In this document: positions 10,801 to 21,989 of the stretch, in pieces | Layout: each line of letters begins with the position of its first letter | Numbering within the stretch: the stretch's first letter is position 1 | Source: Klebsiella electrica | GTDB lineage: Bacteria > Pseudomonadota > Gammaproteobacteria > Enterobacterales > Enterobacteriaceae | DNA: 64,000 bases | Direction of reading: 5' to 3' | Assembly: GCF_006711645.1 (NCBI RefSeq) | Contig: NZ_CP041247.1 | Location: 4,836,001-4,900,000 of the forward strand | Translations under genes and position numbers: made by a program | The notes under the pieces: generated by a model | The model's input: the letters and a program-made list of their open reading frames with translations, nothing else | Databases searched by the model: none | What the model was told of the DNA's origin: nothing

Positions 10801-11162
10801 CCCGCGTGGTGTTAACCATCCCGGCACCGGCAGATGCGAGTACGGAAGAAGTCACGCAGATCCTGATAGCCGCCGCCCACCGCTGTTCGCTGGTGATAGA
10901 CACGCCAGCGCCGGAAGCGTTCCTCGTCGACCTGCAGCAGGGGATTCAGATTTTCGAGCTGCGTATCTACGCCGCCGAGATGGGGCATCGTATGCCGCTG
11001 CGCCACGAGCTACACCAGCTGATTCTGGCCGGCTATCGCGAACACGGTATCGATATGCCGTTCCCGCCGTTCCAGATGCGTCTGGAAAGCATCGATGGCA
11101 GAAAAAGCAGCCGCGCGCTGACCTCGGCAGGGAGATCCAGCCGCACGGCAGGGAGCCTGTAA
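7836..11162 (+). CDS. mscM: miniconductance mechanosensitive channel MscM (YjeP)
   Basis: An MscK/MscM-type mechanosensitive channel of 1108 residues in the inner membrane, protecting against hypo-osmotic shock. A signal peptide (about 20 residues, ending AYA) leads a long periplasmic Gln/Glu-rich coiled-coil domain to about residue 480. About eleven membrane segments and the MscS-like pore and beta domain (GLGFGLQEIFANFISG; GDTVTI) follow. GTG 7836 gives the E. coli-like start MRLI. A TTG at 7812 directly after psd would add eight residues. It overlaps nothing and ends convergent with epmA. Confidence 0.95.
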   Translation: MRLIYIFLLAWSLSLGAYAATAPDAKQIAQELEQAKAAKPAQPGTVEALQSALNALEERSASLERARQYQQVIDNFPKLFQTLRSQINNLADEPRQVSTSLSTDALNQEILQVSSQLLEASRQAQQEQERARDIADSLNQLPQQQSDARRQLNEVERRVGAQTSNTPLAQAQNLGLQAESARLKALVNELDLAQLSANNRQELSRMRGDLAQKQGKLLDGYLQALRNQLNSQRQREAEKALESTELLAENSENLPPELVAQFKVNRELSQALNQQAQRMDLVASQQRQAANQTLQVRQALNTLREQSQWLGSSNLLGEALRAQVARLPEIPKPQQLDTEMAQLRVQRLHYEDLLGNQPQLRLIHQADGEPLTSEQNRILEAQLRTQTELLNSLLQGGDTLILELTKLKVSNGQLEDALKEINEATHRYLFWTSDVSPIDFSWPLDIVHNLRRLVSLDTISQLGKASAMMLTSKETLLPLFGALILVGFSISSRRHFTRFLERSSARVGKVTQDHFWLTLRTVFWSILVASPLPVLWMTLGYGLQSAWPYPLAVAIGESVTATVPLLWVVMVCATFARPNGLFIAHFGWPRSRVSKAMRYYLMSIGLIVPLIIALIMFDNLNDREFSASLGRLCFLLICGALALVTLSLKHAGIPLYLDKSGSGDNMVNRMLWNLLLGAPLIAMLAAAIGYLATAQALLARLETSVAIWFLLLVVYHIIRRWMLIQRRRLAFDRAKHRRAEILAQRARGEDDVVHSSSPEGSAEIEVSEVDLDAISTQSLRLVRSLLMLVALVSVIVLWSEIHSAFGFLENISLWDVTSTVQGVESLEPITLGAVLIAILVLIITTQLVRNLPALLELAILQHLDLTPGTGYAITTITKYLLMLIGGLMGFSMIGIEWAKLQWLVAALGVGLGFGLQEIFANFISGLIILFEKPIRIGDTVTIRDLTGSVTRINTRATTISDWDRKEIIVPNKAFITEQFINWSLSDSVTRVVLTIPAPADASTEEVTQILIAAAHRCSLVIDTPAPEAFLVDLQQGIQIFELRIYAAEMGHRMPLRHELHQLILAGYREHGIDMPFPPFQMRLESIDGRKSSRALTSAGRSSRTAGSL

Positions 11163-11208
11163 GACGAATCGCGCCGGTGCAGTGCGCTATCCGTTAACCC
11201 ATCGCCGC

Positions 11209-11238
11209 GCTTCCCTTAGCCCGTTTGCTAAGGGAAGC
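11209..11238. terminator. hairpin between mscM and epmA
   Basis: A 12-bp perfect stem (GCTTCCCTTAGC / GCTAAGGGAAGC) with a short loop, in the gap between two convergent genes. It is usable on both strands, though U-tracts are short. Confidence 0.6.
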
Positions 11239-11249
11239 CGCCAGGCAAA

Positions 11250-12227
11250 TCAGGCGCGATCGACGGTAAAGGCAATCACTTCGCTGATGCTTTCGGCACC
11301 CAATGCCAGCATCACCACGCGATCGACCCCCAGCGCGACGCCGGAACAGTCCGGCAGCCCGGCGGCCAGCGCATCCAGCAGATTCCGATCGATAGGCTGC
11401 TGCGGCAGACCGCGAGCGGCACGTTTGCGGTTGTCCTGCTCGAAACGCTGCTGCTGTTCACGCGCGTCGGTCAGTTCGTGGAAACCATTCGCCAGCTCAA
11501 TGCCCTTGTAATAGACCTCAAAACGCTCCGCCACGCGGTGATCTTCGGTGCTGATTTGCGCCAGAGACGCCTGGCTGGCCGGGAAGTGATAGACAAAGGT
11601 CGGGCGATCTTTACCAATATGCGGCTCGACGCCCATGGTAAACAGCAGCTGCAGCAAGGTATCCCGGTCTTCTTCCGTATCGGCAATATTACTCAGATCG
11701 AGCTTCGCCGCCGCCTCGCGCAGCTGCGTCTTATCGGCCGACAGCGGATCAAGCTCAAGGTGACGCAGAAACGCCTGCTGATAAGAGAGGCTTTCCGCCG
11801 GCTGGCACTCCAGCACCTGCTGCAGCAAATCATCGACTTCGTTAATCAGACGGTACATGTCATAGCACGGACGATACCATTCCAGCATCGTGAATTCCGG
11901 ATTGTGGTGCCGCCCCATCTCTTCATTGCGGAAGCTACGACACAGCTGGAATACCGGGCCACAGCCCGCGGCCAGCAGGCGCTTCATATGGTATTCCGGG
12001 CTGGTCATCAGATAGAGATCCATCCCCTGGGAATAGCCAGGGCCGACGAAACGGGTCTGGAACGGAAACAGGTGAATATCCGTCACCGTAGCCTGACTCA
12101 TGCAAGGCGTCTCCACCTCCAGTACGCCGCGATCGCTAAAGAAACGGCGAATTTCCGCCATTATCGCCGCGCGTTTCAACAGGTTGGGAATGGACGCGCT
12201 CGGCTGCCAGGTTGCCGTCTCGCTCAT
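11250..12227 (-). CDS. epmA: EF-P--(R)-beta-lysine ligase EpmA
   Basis: A 325-residue paralogue of the catalytic core of class II lysyl-tRNA synthetase, without an anticodon-binding domain. It attaches (R)-beta-lysine to Lys34 of EF-P. Motif 2 ([20 protein letters not shown]) and motif 3 ([15 protein letters not shown]) are visible. ATG 12227 ([10 protein letters not shown]) matches the family start. Its substrate gene efp and the beta-lysine-forming epmB lie about 5 kb away in the same window. Confidence 0.97.
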   Translation of the reverse strand: MSETATWQPSASIPNLLKRAAIMAEIRRFFSDRGVLEVETPCMSQATVTDIHLFPFQTRFVGPGYSQGMDLYLMTSPEYHMKRLLAAGCGPVFQLCRSFRNEEMGRHHNPEFTMLEWYRPCYDMYRLINEVDDLLQQVLECQPAESLSYQQAFLRHLELDPLSADKTQLREAAAKLDLSNIADTEEDRDTLLQLLFTMGVEPHIGKDRPTFVYHFPASQASLAQISTEDHRVAERFEVYYKGIELANGFHELTDAREQQQRFEQDNRKRAARGLPQQPIDRNLLDALAAGLPDCSGVALGVDRVVMLALGAESISEVIAFTVDRA

Positions 12228-12387
12228 GTTACTTTCTCCGATTTCATACAAGGGCACGAAGTCTACTCGTAACCGTCGGGTGAAACAAATTTTGTGCGAA
12301 CCGGCGCTCCTGCGGCAGACGGGAAACCTGTTGCCGAAGAGAATTCATCACCAGAGCTGATAAACCAGCGTACATATTGACAAAAAA

Positions 12388-12429
12388 ATCGAACACATCA
12401 ATTTTCCCCACCAACCCTACGGCTATACT
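12388..12429 (+). promoter_or_regulatory. FNR-type site and -10 of the frd promoter
   Basis: ATCGA-ACAC-ATCAA at 12388-12401 matches the FNR consensus TTGAT-N4-ATCAA in both half-sites, with two mismatches in the left one. A TATACT -10 lies at 12424-12429. With a start near 12436, the FNR centre falls near -41.5, the classic class II activation geometry. This matches the known anaerobic activation of frd in E. coli. Confidence 0.75.
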
Positions 12430-12503
12430 CCTTTACCTATAAAGGAGCAGTGATACTTTTTCGCCAGTCCGGCGGCGAAATAAACAAAAACTGGAGGAAT
12501 GTC

Positions 12504-14294
12504 GTGCAAACTTTTCAAGCCGATCTTGCTGTTATTGGCGCTGGCGGAGCGGGTCTTCGCGCCGCTATTGCCGCGGCGCAGGCAAATCCACATGCCAAAA
12601 TCGCACTGATTTCAAAAGTCTATCCCATGCGCAGCCATACCGTTGCGGCCGAGGGAGGTTCTGCTGCCGTTGCACAGGATCATGACAGCTTTGAGTACCA
12701 TTTTCACGATACCGTCGCCGGCGGCGACTGGCTCTGCGAGCAGGATGTCGTCGATTACTTTGTTCACCACTGCCCCACGGAAATGACCCAGCTTGAGCAG
12801 TGGGGATGTCCGTGGAGCCGCCGTCCGGATGGTAGCGTCAACGTGCGCCGCTTCGGGGGGATGAAAATCGAACGCACGTGGTTTGCCGCCGATAAGACCG
12901 GCTTCCATATGCTGCATACCCTGTTCCAGACCTCCCTCCAGTTCCCGCAAATTCAACGCTTCGATGAACACTTCGTCCTCGACATTCTGGTCGACGATGG
13001 GCAGGCCCGTGGCCTGGTGGCGATGAACATGATGGAAGGTTCGCTGGTCCAAATCCGCGCCAACGCGGTGGTGCTGGCGACCGGCGGCGCGGGACGTGTC
13101 TATCGCTACAACACCAACGGCGGCATCGTCACCGGCGACGGAATGGGGATGGCGCTGAGCCACGGCGTACCGCTGCGCGATATGGAGTTTGTCCAGTATC
13201 ACCCCACCGGCCTGCCGGGTTCCGGCATTCTGATGACCGAAGGCTGCCGCGGTGAAGGCGGTATTCTGGTCAACAAAAATGGCTACCGCTATCTGCAGGA
13301 TTACGGCATGGGTCCGGAAACGCCGCTGGGCGAGCCTAAAAACAAATATATGGAGCTCGGTCCGCGCGACAAAGTCTCCCAGGCCTTCTGGCACGAATGG
13401 CGTAAAGGTAACACCATCCCGACGCCGCGCGGCGACGTGGTCTATCTCGACCTGCGTCATCTCGGTGAGAAAAAACTGCTTGAACGCCTGCCGTTTATCT
13501 GCGAGCTGGCTAAAGCCTATGTCGGCGTTGACCCGGTGAAAGAGCCGATTCCGGTCCGCCCGACCGCCCACTACACCATGGGCGGCATTGAAACCGACCA
13601 GCAGTGCGAAACGCGGATTAAAGGCCTGTTCGCGGTTGGAGAATGTTCTTCCGTCGGCCTGCATGGCGCCAACCGCCTCGGCTCCAACTCGCTGGCGGAA
13701 CTGGTGGTCTTTGGTCGCCTCGCCGGTGAACAAGCCATAAAACGTGCAGCAGAAGCCGGGGAAGCCAACGTCAATGCGCTGGACGCGCAGGCTGCCGATG
13801 TAGAAAAACGTCTTAACCATCTCGTCAATCAGGAAGGTAACGAAAACTGGGCGAAAATTCGCGATGAAATGGGACTGTCGATGGAAGAAGGCTGCGGTAT
13901 CTATCGCACGCCGGAGCTGATGCAGAAAACCATCGATAAGCTGGCGGAACTGCAGGAGCGCTTTAAGCGCGTGCGCATTACCGACAACTCCAGCGTCTTC
14001 AACACCGACCTGCTCTACACCATCGAACTGGGCCATGGCCTGAACGTCGCTGAATGTATGGCGCACTCCGCGATTGCACGTAAAGAGTCACGCGGTGCGC
14101 ACCAGCGTCTGGATGAAGGCTGCACTGAACGTGATGATGTCAATTTCCTCAAACATACGCTGGCCTTCCGCGATGCGGATGGCACTACGCGCCTGCAATA
14201 CGGCGAGGTGAAAATCACCTCTCTGCCGCCGGCGAAACGCGTATATGGCGCAGAAGCGGAAGCAGCCGAGAAGAAGGAGACGGCAAATGGCTGA
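12504..14294 (+). CDS. frdA: fumarate reductase flavoprotein subunit
   Basis: A 596-residue subunit that reduces fumarate to succinate during anaerobic respiration. The N-terminal dinucleotide-binding motif [14 protein letters not shown] is present. His45 in [10 protein letters not shown] is the covalent FAD attachment site, and HPTGLPGSG with RGEGGILVN forms part of the active site. The start is GTG 12504, 5 nt after GGAGGA; an upstream in-frame ATG at 12450 is not supported. It overlaps frdB by 8 nt and leads the frdABCD operon behind the FNR site. Confidence 0.98.
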   Translation: MQTFQADLAVIGAGGAGLRAAIAAAQANPHAKIALISKVYPMRSHTVAAEGGSAAVAQDHDSFEYHFHDTVAGGDWLCEQDVVDYFVHHCPTEMTQLEQWGCPWSRRPDGSVNVRRFGGMKIERTWFAADKTGFHMLHTLFQTSLQFPQIQRFDEHFVLDILVDDGQARGLVAMNMMEGSLVQIRANAVVLATGGAGRVYRYNTNGGIVTGDGMGMALSHGVPLRDMEFVQYHPTGLPGSGILMTEGCRGEGGILVNKNGYRYLQDYGMGPETPLGEPKNKYMELGPRDKVSQAFWHEWRKGNTIPTPRGDVVYLDLRHLGEKKLLERLPFICELAKAYVGVDPVKEPIPVRPTAHYTMGGIETDQQCETRIKGLFAVGECSSVGLHGANRLGSNSLAELVVFGRLAGEQAIKRAAEAGEANVNALDAQAADVEKRLNHLVNQEGNENWAKIRDEMGLSMEEGCGIYRTPELMQKTIDKLAELQERFKRVRITDNSSVFNTDLLYTIELGHGLNVAECMAHSAIARKESRGAHQRLDEGCTERDDVNFLKHTLAFRDADGTTRLQYGEVKITSLPPAKRVYGAEAEAAEKKETANG

Positions 14295-15021
14295 GATGAA
14301 AAACCTCAAAATTGAAGTGGTGCGCTACAACCCGGAAGTGGACACCGCACCGCACAGCGCGTTCTATGAAGTGCCTTATGATGAACAAACCTCGTTGCTC
14401 GACGCACTGGGTTATATCAAAGATAACCTCGCGCCGGACCTCAGCTATCGCTGGTCCTGCCGCATGGCTATCTGCGGTTCCTGTGGGATGATGGTCAATA
14501 AAGTGCCGAAGCTGGCCTGTAAAACCTTCCTGCGCGAATACACCAGGGGCATTAAGGTTGAGGCGCTGGGCAACTTCCCGATTGAACGCGATCTGGTGGT
14601 CGATATGACCCACTTTATCGAGAGTCTGGAGGCCATTAAGCCCTATATTATTGGCAACCCGCGCACACCGGATCAGGGGCCAAACAAACAAACCCCGGCG
14701 CAGATGGCCAAATACCATCAGTTTTCTGGCTGTATCAACTGCGGCCTGTGCTACGCCGCCTGCCCGCAGTTTGGTCTTAATCCGGAGTTTATCGGCCCGG
14801 CGGCCATCACCCTCGCCCATCGCTACAACGAAGACAGTCGCGACCATGGCAAGAAGGAGCGTATGGCGCAGCTTAACGGTCAGAACGGCGTCTGGACCTG
14901 TACCTTCGTAGGCTATTGCTCGGAAGTCTGTCCGAAGCATGTCGATCCGGCAGCCGCCATTCAGCAGGGCAAGGTAGAAAGCTCGAAAGACTTTCTTATC
15001 GCGACCCTGAAACCACGCTAA
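14287..15021 (+). CDS. frdB: fumarate reductase iron-sulfur subunit
   Basis: A 244-residue electron-transfer subunit between menaquinol and FrdA. The [2Fe-2S] ligands are in the [13 protein letters not shown] region. The [4Fe-4S] ligands are in [12 protein letters not shown], and the [3Fe-4S] ligands in [17 protein letters not shown] 14287 lies inside the end of frdA, giving translational coupling. Length equals the E. coli protein. Confidence 0.98.
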   Translation: MAEMKNLKIEVVRYNPEVDTAPHSAFYEVPYDEQTSLLDALGYIKDNLAPDLSYRWSCRMAICGSCGMMVNKVPKLACKTFLREYTRGIKVEALGNFPIERDLVVDMTHFIESLEAIKPYIIGNPRTPDQGPNKQTPAQMAKYHQFSGCINCGLCYAACPQFGLNPEFIGPAAITLAHRYNEDSRDHGKKERMAQLNGQNGVWTCTFVGYCSEVCPKHVDPAAAIQQGKVESSKDFLIATLKPR

Positions 15022-15031
15022 GGAGTGCATG

Positions 15032-15427
15032 ATGACGACTAAACGCAAACCCTACGTGCGGCCGATGACGTCCACCTGGTGGAAAAAACTGCCGTTTTAT
15101 CGCTTCTACATGGTGCGTGAAGGAACCGCAGTGCCAACGGTATGGTTCAGTATCGTGCTGATTTACGGTCTGTTTGCCCTGAAAAATGGCGCAGAAAGCT
15201 GGGCTGGCTATGTCGGTTTCCTGCAAAACCCGGTGGTGGTGATCCTGAATCTGATCACTCTTGGCGCCGCGCTGCTGCACACGAAAACCTGGTTTGAGCT
15301 GGCGCCGAAAGCCGCCAGTATCATTATTAAGGGTGAAAAAATGGGGCCAGAGCCGGTGATTAAAGGGCTTTGGGTGGTGACCGCGCTGGTGACCGTGGTG
15401 ATCCTGTTTGTTGCCCTGTTGTGGTAA
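15032..15427 (+). CDS. frdC: fumarate reductase membrane anchor subunit C
   Basis: A 131-residue membrane anchor with three hydrophobic segments, holding FrdAB to the inner membrane and helping bind menaquinol. ATG 15032 ([11 protein letters not shown]) matches E. coli and has AGGAG 6 nt upstream; an ATG at 15029 is too close. It follows frdB by 10 bp. Confidence 0.97.
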   Translation: MTTKRKPYVRPMTSTWWKKLPFYRFYMVREGTAVPTVWFSIVLIYGLFALKNGAESWAGYVGFLQNPVVVILNLITLGAALLHTKTWFELAPKAASIIIKGEKMGPEPVIKGLWVVTALVTVVILFVALLW

Positions 15428-15437
15428 GGAGGCTGAA

Positions 15438-15797
15438 ATGATCAATCCCAACCCGAAACGTTCCGATGAACCGGTATTCTGGGGGCTGTTTGGCGCAGGC
15501 GGTATGTGGGGCGCGATTGTCGCGCCGGTCATGGTGCTGCTGGTCGGCATTCTGCTGCCGCTAGGCCTGGCGCCAGGCGATGCATTCAGCTACGAGCGCG
15601 TGCTGGGCTTTGCCCAGAGCCTGGTGGGCCGCGCGTTTATCTTTCTGATGATCGTCCTGCCGCTGTGGTGTGGGCTACACCGCATCCATCACGCCATGCA
15701 CGACCTGAAAATTCACGTTCCGAATGGTAAGTGGGTCTTCTACGGCCTGGCCGCGATCCTGACCGTGGTGACGCTGATTGGCGTGTTATTTATTTGA
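15438..15797 (+). CDS. frdD: fumarate reductase membrane anchor subunit D
   Basis: A 119-residue membrane anchor with three hydrophobic segments and the sequence [11 protein letters not shown] near the quinone site. ATG 15438 follows AAGGAGG. In E. coli the end of frdD overlaps the ampC promoter; here a terminator and then blc follow and no ampC is present. Confidence 0.97.
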   Translation: MINPNPKRSDEPVFWGLFGAGGMWGAIVAPVMVLLVGILLPLGLAPGDAFSYERVLGFAQSLVGRAFIFLMIVLPLWCGLHRIHHAMHDLKIHVPNGKWVFYGLAAILTVVTLIGVLFI

Positions 15798-15806
15798 CCT
15801 CCCTGA

Positions 15807-15842
15807 AGCCCGATAGCATTCTGTTATCGGGCTCTCTTTTGC
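15807..15842 (+). terminator. frd operon terminator
   Basis: Stem GCCCGATA / TATCGGGC-type hairpin followed by TCTCTTTT, 10 nt after the frdD stop. It is a good rho-independent terminator for frdABCD. Confidence 0.85.
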
Positions 15843-15875
15843 AGAAAATATCCCCCGCTTTTCTCCCGACAGAAT

Positions 15876-15882
15876 CTACACT
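15876..15882 (+). promoter_or_regulatory. sigma-S-like -10 element of blc
   Basis: CTACACT, followed by TAGC, matches the sigma-S extended -10 (CTACACTTA). It lies 29 nt before the blc start codon. E. coli blc is known to be RpoS-dependent, which agrees. Confidence 0.6.
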
Positions 15883-15910
15883 TAGCTAAAAAACCAGCAA
15901 GGAAAATGCT

Positions 15911-16441
15911 ATGCGTGTGCTGCCCATGATTGCGGTTGTTGCCGCCTCGTTTCTGGTTGTTGCCTGTAGCACGCCAACGCCGCCGCCAGGCGTGACGGTA
16001 GTCAGTCCATTTGATACCCAGCGCTATCTTGGCACCTGGTATGAAATAGCCCGCTTCGACCATCACTTTGAAAGCGGCCTTGAAAAAGTGACCGCCACCT
16101 ACAGCCTGCGCGGCGATGGCGGACTGGACGTGGTGAATAAAGGCTATAACCCCGACCGGGGTGTGTGGCAGAAAACCGATGGCGTGGCCTACTTCACCGG
16201 CCAGCCGACCCGCGCAGCGCTGAAAGTCTCCTTTTTCGGCCCGTTCTACGGCGGCTACAACGTGATAGCCCTGGATAAAGATTATCGCTATGCGCTGGTC
16301 TGCGGGCCAGACCGCGATTATCTCTGGCTGCTGGCGCGCACGCCGAAAATAGCACCGGAAGTGAAACAGCAGATGCTGGACATTGCCACCCGACAGGGCT
16401 TCGACGTCAGCAAACTTATCTGGGTTAACCAGCGCTATTAG
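15911..16441 (+). CDS. blc: outer-membrane lipoprotein Blc (bacterial lipocalin)
   Basis: A 176-residue lipocalin lipoprotein. The signal peptide ends in lipobox VVAC with Cys19 as the lipidated residue. The lipocalin signature GTWYEIAR and later conserved TWY/GGYNV and CGPDRDYLWLLAR blocks follow. It is thought to bind lysophospholipids or fatty acids at the outer membrane under stress. It sits between frdD and convergent sugE, the place where E. coli has ampC-blc-sugE. Confidence 0.96.
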   Translation: MRVLPMIAVVAASFLVVACSTPTPPPGVTVVSPFDTQRYLGTWYEIARFDHHFESGLEKVTATYSLRGDGGLDVVNKGYNPDRGVWQKTDGVAYFTGQPTRAALKVSFFGPFYGGYNVIALDKDYRYALVCGPDRDYLWLLARTPKIAPEVKQQMLDIATRQGFDVSKLIWVNQRY

Positions 16442-16759
16442 TCAGTGCGCGCTGATTTTCAGCCCGATAATACCGACAACGATGCACGCCAGGCTGGCAA
16501 TACGCATGGCGCTGGCGGATTCGCCCAGCAGGACAATGCCGGCGAGCGCCGCGCCTACCGCGCCAATTCCCGTCCACACCGCATAGGCGGTGCCGACAGG
16601 CAGCGTTTTCATCGCCCATGACAGCAGCGCCATGCTAAGTACCATAGCCACAATGGTGATCACGCCTGGCAGCAGGCGGCTAAAACCGTGGGTGTATTTC
16701 AGACCAACCGCCCAGACCACTTCCAGCAGACCGGCGATAAACAAAATAAACCAGGACAC
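16442..16759 (-). CDS. sugE: guanidinium exporter Gdx (SugE, SMR family)
   Basis: A 105-residue small multidrug resistance protein with four membrane helices and the essential Glu13 in GLLEVVWAV. The SugE/Gdx subgroup exports guanidinium in exchange for protons. The start is GTG 16759 (MSWFILFIA), with GGAG just upstream. The gene stops next to the blc stop. A guanidine-II riboswitch precedes it, which supports the substrate assignment. Confidence 0.95.
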   Translation of the reverse strand: MSWFILFIAGLLEVVWAVGLKYTHGFSRLLPGVITIVAMVLSMALLSWAMKTLPVGTAYAVWTGIGAVGAALAGIVLLGESASAMRIASLACIVVGIIGLKISAH

Positions 16760-16771
16760 AGGACTCCCTCG

Positions 16772-16816
16772 ATGGGGCCGTCCCCGAATGCGATACGCTT
16801 ACAGGTCGTCCCGTAA
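16772..16816 (-). promoter_or_regulatory. guanidine-II (mini-ykkC) riboswitch upstream of sugE
   Basis: Read on the minus strand there are two short hairpins: TTACGGG-ACGA-CCTGTAA (16799-16816) and ATTCGGGG-ACGG-CCCCAT-type (16772-16789), separated by about 9 nt. Both loops are ACGR, the defining feature of the guanidine-II class, and the second hairpin lies just before the GAGGGAG ribosome-binding site of sugE. Known members sense guanidine and turn on SugE/Gdx exporters. Confidence 0.9.
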
Positions 16817-16868
16817 GGTGTGGATGAAAGCACAGAGATTATAGCCAGCAGAACGAACGATGAAAAGA

Positions 16869-16893
16869 ACGGTACGGCCAGTCACCGTACCGT
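16869..16893 (-). terminator. ecnB terminator
   Basis: Perfect 9-bp stem ACGGTACGG / CCGTACCGT with a 7-nt loop, 7 nt after the ecnB stop and followed on the minus strand by TCTTTTC. Confidence 0.75.
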
Positions 16894-16899
16894 CAGGGT

Positions 16900-17046
16900 C
16901 TATTGCTGAGCTTTTGTCGCAGCCCCAGAAATGGCACTGCCGCCTTCTGAAATATCCTGGCCCACACCACGTGTTGTATTACATGCGGTCAGCACAGAAG
17001 AGAGGGCCAAAACCGTAAAGAACGCTGCAATTGCTTTTTTCACCAT
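16900..17046 (-). CDS. ecnB: entericidin B (bacteriolytic lipoprotein)
   Basis: A 48-residue lipoprotein. A signal peptide with lipobox LTAC is followed by the mature part [23 protein letters not shown], nearly identical to E. coli EcnB. Entericidin B promotes lysis in stationary phase and is countered by EcnA. ATG 17046 follows AAGGATG. It has its own terminator and a sigma-S-type promoter, and lies downstream of ecnA on the same strand. Confidence 0.93.
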   Translation of the reverse strand: MVKKAIAAFFTVLALSSVLTACNTTRGVGQDISEGGSAISGAATKAQQ

Positions 17047-17080
17047 AATGTCATCCTTATTACCAGTTTTAGTTATCGTG

Positions 17081-17094
17081 CCCTATAAGCATAG
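17081..17094 (-). promoter_or_regulatory. sigma-S-like -10 region of ecnB
   Basis: Minus strand CTATGCTTATAGGG, 35-48 nt before the ecnB start. The CTATnCTTA pattern is typical of sigma-S promoters, and ecnB of E. coli is known to be stationary-phase induced. Confidence 0.55.
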
Positions 17095-17220
17095 ACAACC
17101 TGACCCAGGATGACGGAATCTCAGCGTTTTTTAAGAGAAAAAGAGAAGATGACACGGCAGGTGTAAGCGAAACGGTACAGTGAGGTGGCCATGTAGCAAA
17201 AAGAACGGGTAAAAAGGCGC

Positions 17221-17352
17221 TTAGCTGACCGCACGCGAAATCGCATGTCCCAGCCCCTGGATGTCTTCACCAACGCCGCGCGCGGTATTGCATCCGGTGA
17301 GCAACATTGCGCTCAGAGAGAGCAGCAGCAGCAGTTTTATCGCGTTGTTCAT
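17221..17352 (-). CDS. ecnA: entericidin A (antidote lipoprotein)
   Basis: A 43-residue lipoprotein. A signal peptide with lipobox LTGC is followed by CNTARGVGEDIQGLGHAISRAVS, very similar to EcnA. ATG 17352 (MNNAIKLLLL) gives a proper signal peptide; in-frame codons further upstream to 17424 lack support. It sits between efp and ecnB, as in E. coli. Confidence 0.9.
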   Translation of the reverse strand: MNNAIKLLLLLSLSAMLLTGCNTARGVGEDIQGLGHAISRAVS

Positions 17353-17427
17353 CTTCCCTGCCTGCGGTTTGCTTAACGGCTTATAGCAGGCGCAGCAGCG
17401 TGCTGCGCCAACCCTGTATGGCATGAA

Positions 17428-17994
17428 TTACTTCACGCGGGATACGTATTCGCCAGAGCGGGTATCCACTTTGATGACTTCGCCAATCTGCACGAACAGC
17501 GGAACTTTAACCACTGCGCCAGTAGACAGCGTCGCCGGTTTACCGCCGGTACCTGCGGTATCACCTTTCAGGCCTGGATCGGTTTCCACGATTTCCAGCT
17601 CAACGAAGTTCGGCGGGGTGACGGAGATAGGCTGACCGTTCCACAGGGTCACGATGCACTCAGCCTGATCCAGCAGCCATTTTGCGTTATCGCCTACGGC
17701 TTTCCCATCGGCAGCCAGCTGCTCGAAAGTGGAGTTATTCATGAAGTGATAGAACTCACCGTCGTTGTACAGGTAGGTCAGGTTCATATCCACAACGTCT
17801 GCGCCTTCGGCGGAATCGGTAGATTTGAAGGTTTTCTCTACGCGAGTTCCGGTCAGCAGACGGCGCAGCTTAACGCGCGCAAAAGCCTGGCCTTTGCCTG
17901 GTTTCACGAATTCACTGGCTTCAACGGCATAAGGTTCGCCGTCCATCATGATTTTAAGACCGGCACGAAAATCGTTGCTATAGTAAGTCGCCAT
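17428..17994 (-). CDS. efp: translation elongation factor P
   Basis: A 188-residue three-domain factor that relieves ribosome stalling at proline runs. The modified Lys34 is present in the loop KPGKGQAF, the target of EpmA, EpmB and EpmC. ATG 17994 (MATYYSNDF) matches the family, and upstream in-frame sequence to 18240 is on the opposite strand of epmB and not real. The gene is divergent from epmB, with 40 bp between the starts. Confidence 0.98.
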   Translation of the reverse strand: MATYYSNDFRAGLKIMMDGEPYAVEASEFVKPGKGQAFARVKLRRLLTGTRVEKTFKSTDSAEGADVVDMNLTYLYNDGEFYHFMNNSTFEQLAADGKAVGDNAKWLLDQAECIVTLWNGQPISVTPPNFVELEIVETDPGLKGDTAGTGGKPATLSTGAVVKVPLFVQIGEVIKVDTRSGEYVSRVK

Positions 17995-18034
17995 AAGGCC
18001 CTCTAAATTTGTTAATTGGTAGCTAAGCCACAAA

Positions 18035-19066
18035 ATGGCGCATATTGTAACCCTAAATACCCCATCCAGAGAAGATTGGTTAACGCAACTTGCAGATGTT
18101 GTGACCAGTCCCGATGAACTGCTGCATCTTTTAAATGTAGACGCTGACGCGAACTTGCTGGCGGGACGCGAGGCAAAGCGCCTCTTCGCCCTGCGCGTGC
18201 CGCGGGCATTTATCGCCCGCATGGAGCCGGGAAACCCCAACGATCCCCTGCTTCGTCAGGTACTTACCTCGCAAGATGAGTTTATTTCAGCGCCGGGGTT
18301 TTCCACCGATCCGCTGGAGGAACAGCACAGCGTCGTACCCGGTCTGCTGCATAAATACCGCAACCGGGCGCTGCTGCTGGTCAAGGGCGGCTGCGCGGTA
18401 AATTGCCGCTATTGCTTCCGCAGACACTTCCCTTATGCCGAAAATCAAGGCAATAAGCGTAACTGGCAGGCGGCGCTGGCGTACATTGCCGAACATCCGC
18501 AGCTCGATGAGATCATTTTTTCCGGCGGCGATCCGCTGATGGCAAAAGATCATGAGCTGGACTGGCTGCTCACCCAGCTGGAAGCGATCCCGCACATTAA
18601 GCGTCTGCGCATTCACAGTCGCCTGCCTGTGGTCATCCCGGCGCGGATTACCGATGCGCTGGCCGCTCGCTTTGCCAGCTCCTCGCTGCAGGTGCTGCTG
18701 GTCAATCATATCAACCACGCCAATGAGATCGACGCTGATTTCCGCGCCGCGATGGCGAGTTTGCGCCAGGCCGGCATCACGCTGTTGAATCAAAGCGTTC
18801 TGCTGCGCGGCGTCAACGACAATGCACACACGCTGGCCGCGCTGAGCAATGCCCTGTTCGATGCGGGCGTCATGCCCTATTACCTGCATGTGCTGGATAA
18901 AGTCCAGGGCGCGGCCCATTTTATGGTCGAAGACGAAGAGGCCCGGGCGATTATGCGCGAACTGCTGACTCTGGTTTCAGGTTATATGGTGCCAAGACTG
19001 GCGCGGGAAATTGGCGGTGAGCCAAGTAAGACGCCGCTGGATTTGGGCTTAAAGCAACATGCGTGA
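18035..19066 (+). CDS. epmB: EF-P (R)-beta-lysine synthase, lysine 2,3-aminomutase EpmB
   Basis: A 343-residue radical-SAM, PLP-dependent enzyme that makes (R)-beta-lysine for EF-P modification. The SAM cluster motif [11 protein letters not shown] places ligands at Cys120, Cys124 and Cys127, as in E. coli. The product lacks the C-terminal extension of catabolic lysine aminomutases. It is divergent from efp, with a shared 40-bp control region. Confidence 0.97.
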   Translation: MAHIVTLNTPSREDWLTQLADVVTSPDELLHLLNVDADANLLAGREAKRLFALRVPRAFIARMEPGNPNDPLLRQVLTSQDEFISAPGFSTDPLEEQHSVVPGLLHKYRNRALLLVKGGCAVNCRYCFRRHFPYAENQGNKRNWQAALAYIAEHPQLDEIIFSGGDPLMAKDHELDWLLTQLEAIPHIKRLRIHSRLPVVIPARITDALAARFASSSLQVLLVNHINHANEIDADFRAAMASLRQAGITLLNQSVLLRGVNDNAHTLAALSNALFDAGVMPYYLHVLDKVQGAAHFMVEDEEARAIMRELLTLVSGYMVPRLAREIGGEPSKTPLDLGLKQHA

Positions 19067-19173
19067 AAAGGTCTGCCGGGGAAAGCTGGCAGACCTTCGA
19101 TTCACAGACTGACTGAACGCGCGGAGATAGCCCGGGTCCCTTTTACCCTCGACGGGAGAGGCCCGGAATCAAA

Positions 19174-19527
19174 TCAGTTCGGGCACTTATAGACCTGGCC
19201 GTTCATTTCGCTGTCGGTCGGCACAAAGCTCGACAGCAGGTTCTGCGTCGGGCTGCTCACGCCATAAATCACGTTGCCGCCCATCGCCGCAGCCTGGTTG
19301 CGCAGCGCGTTTGCCGCGCCACGCATGGAGCCGCCTTCGTCACCGTTATGCCCGGACAGCCAGTTGCTCTGCTTGCCCGTCGCGGTCCCCAACAGCTGGC
19401 AATCCGCACCCGGCTTATCTTCAACAAAGCGTACGCTCTGTCCGCCTGAGCTCAGTTCGTTGCTGGAACTGCAACCCGCTAACAATAATGCTGCGCCGAC
19501 AATCCCTGCTAAATATCTTACCTGCAT
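19174..19527 (-). CDS. yjeI: YjeI family lipoprotein (DUF4156)
   Basis: A 117-residue putative outer-membrane lipoprotein with lipobox LAGC at about residue 19. The mature part is rich in Ser, Gly and Asn and ends in VYKCPN. It matches E. coli YjeI along its whole length, and its function is unknown. ATG 19527 (MQVRYLAG) begins a normal signal peptide. The groL terminator lies upstream on the same strand, so it probably has its own promoter. Confidence 0.92.
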   Translation of the reverse strand: MQVRYLAGIVGAALLLAGCSSSNELSSGGQSVRFVEDKPGADCQLLGTATGKQSNWLSGHNGDEGGSMRGAANALRNQAAAMGGNVIYGVSSPTQNLLSSFVPTDSEMNGQVYKCPN

Positions 19528-19602
19528 GTTATTCCCCATGATCAATGAGCTGGACGCGCTGGCCCGGATGTACACCTTATACTAAAAAGCTGAGAAAAAG
19601 AA

Positions 19603-19635
19603 AAACCCCCGAGCATTTCTGCCCGGGGGTTTCTC
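19603..19635 (-). terminator. groSL terminator
   Basis: Minus strand hairpin AACCCCCGGGCAGAAATGCTCGGGGGTT followed by TTTCTTTTTC: a strong intrinsic terminator. It lies about 150 nt past the groL stop because an ERIC element separates the two. Confidence 0.85.
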
Positions 19636-19653
19636 ATTTTTCGCGAGATGCTG

Positions 19654-19776
19654 ATTTAATCGAATAATTCAGGTCGCAGGCAAACGGCAAGTCTATGATT
19701 CCCCGGGAGCTTACATGAGTAAGTGACCGGGTGAATAAACGCAGCCAACGCACCTGCGGCTTGAAGTATGAAGATT
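19654..19776. repeat. ERIC element
   Basis: About 123 bp matching the enterobacterial repetitive intergenic consensus. It contains the diagnostic core GGGAGCTTACATGAGTAAGT, then GACCGGGTGAATAAACGCAG, CCAACGCACCTGC and CTTGAAGTATGAAG. The left arm AATAATTC..GCAGG..ACGGCAAG also matches known ERIC copies. It lies within the 3' untranslated region of groL. Confidence 0.85.
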
Positions 19777-19779
19777 AAA

Positions 19780-21438
<1,659 letters not shown>

Positions 21439-21465
21439 TCAAATTCGTTCAGTTTCGCGCGCGAA

Positions 21466-21866
<401 letters not shown>

Positions 21867-21989
21867 GGGGAAAGTTAAAAAAAATTTTTCCTTGTGTGCT
21901 GACGCACAGAAACAGCTGCGGGTCTGCCCACCGTCATAAGCAAAAACGATTGTGATACCATTGCTTTTTTGTCAGGGCAGGATGGCATT

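Noticed and set aside
12612..14066. 484-codon minus-strand frame opposite frdA
   Set aside because: Antisense to a certain gene; composition without any family motif.
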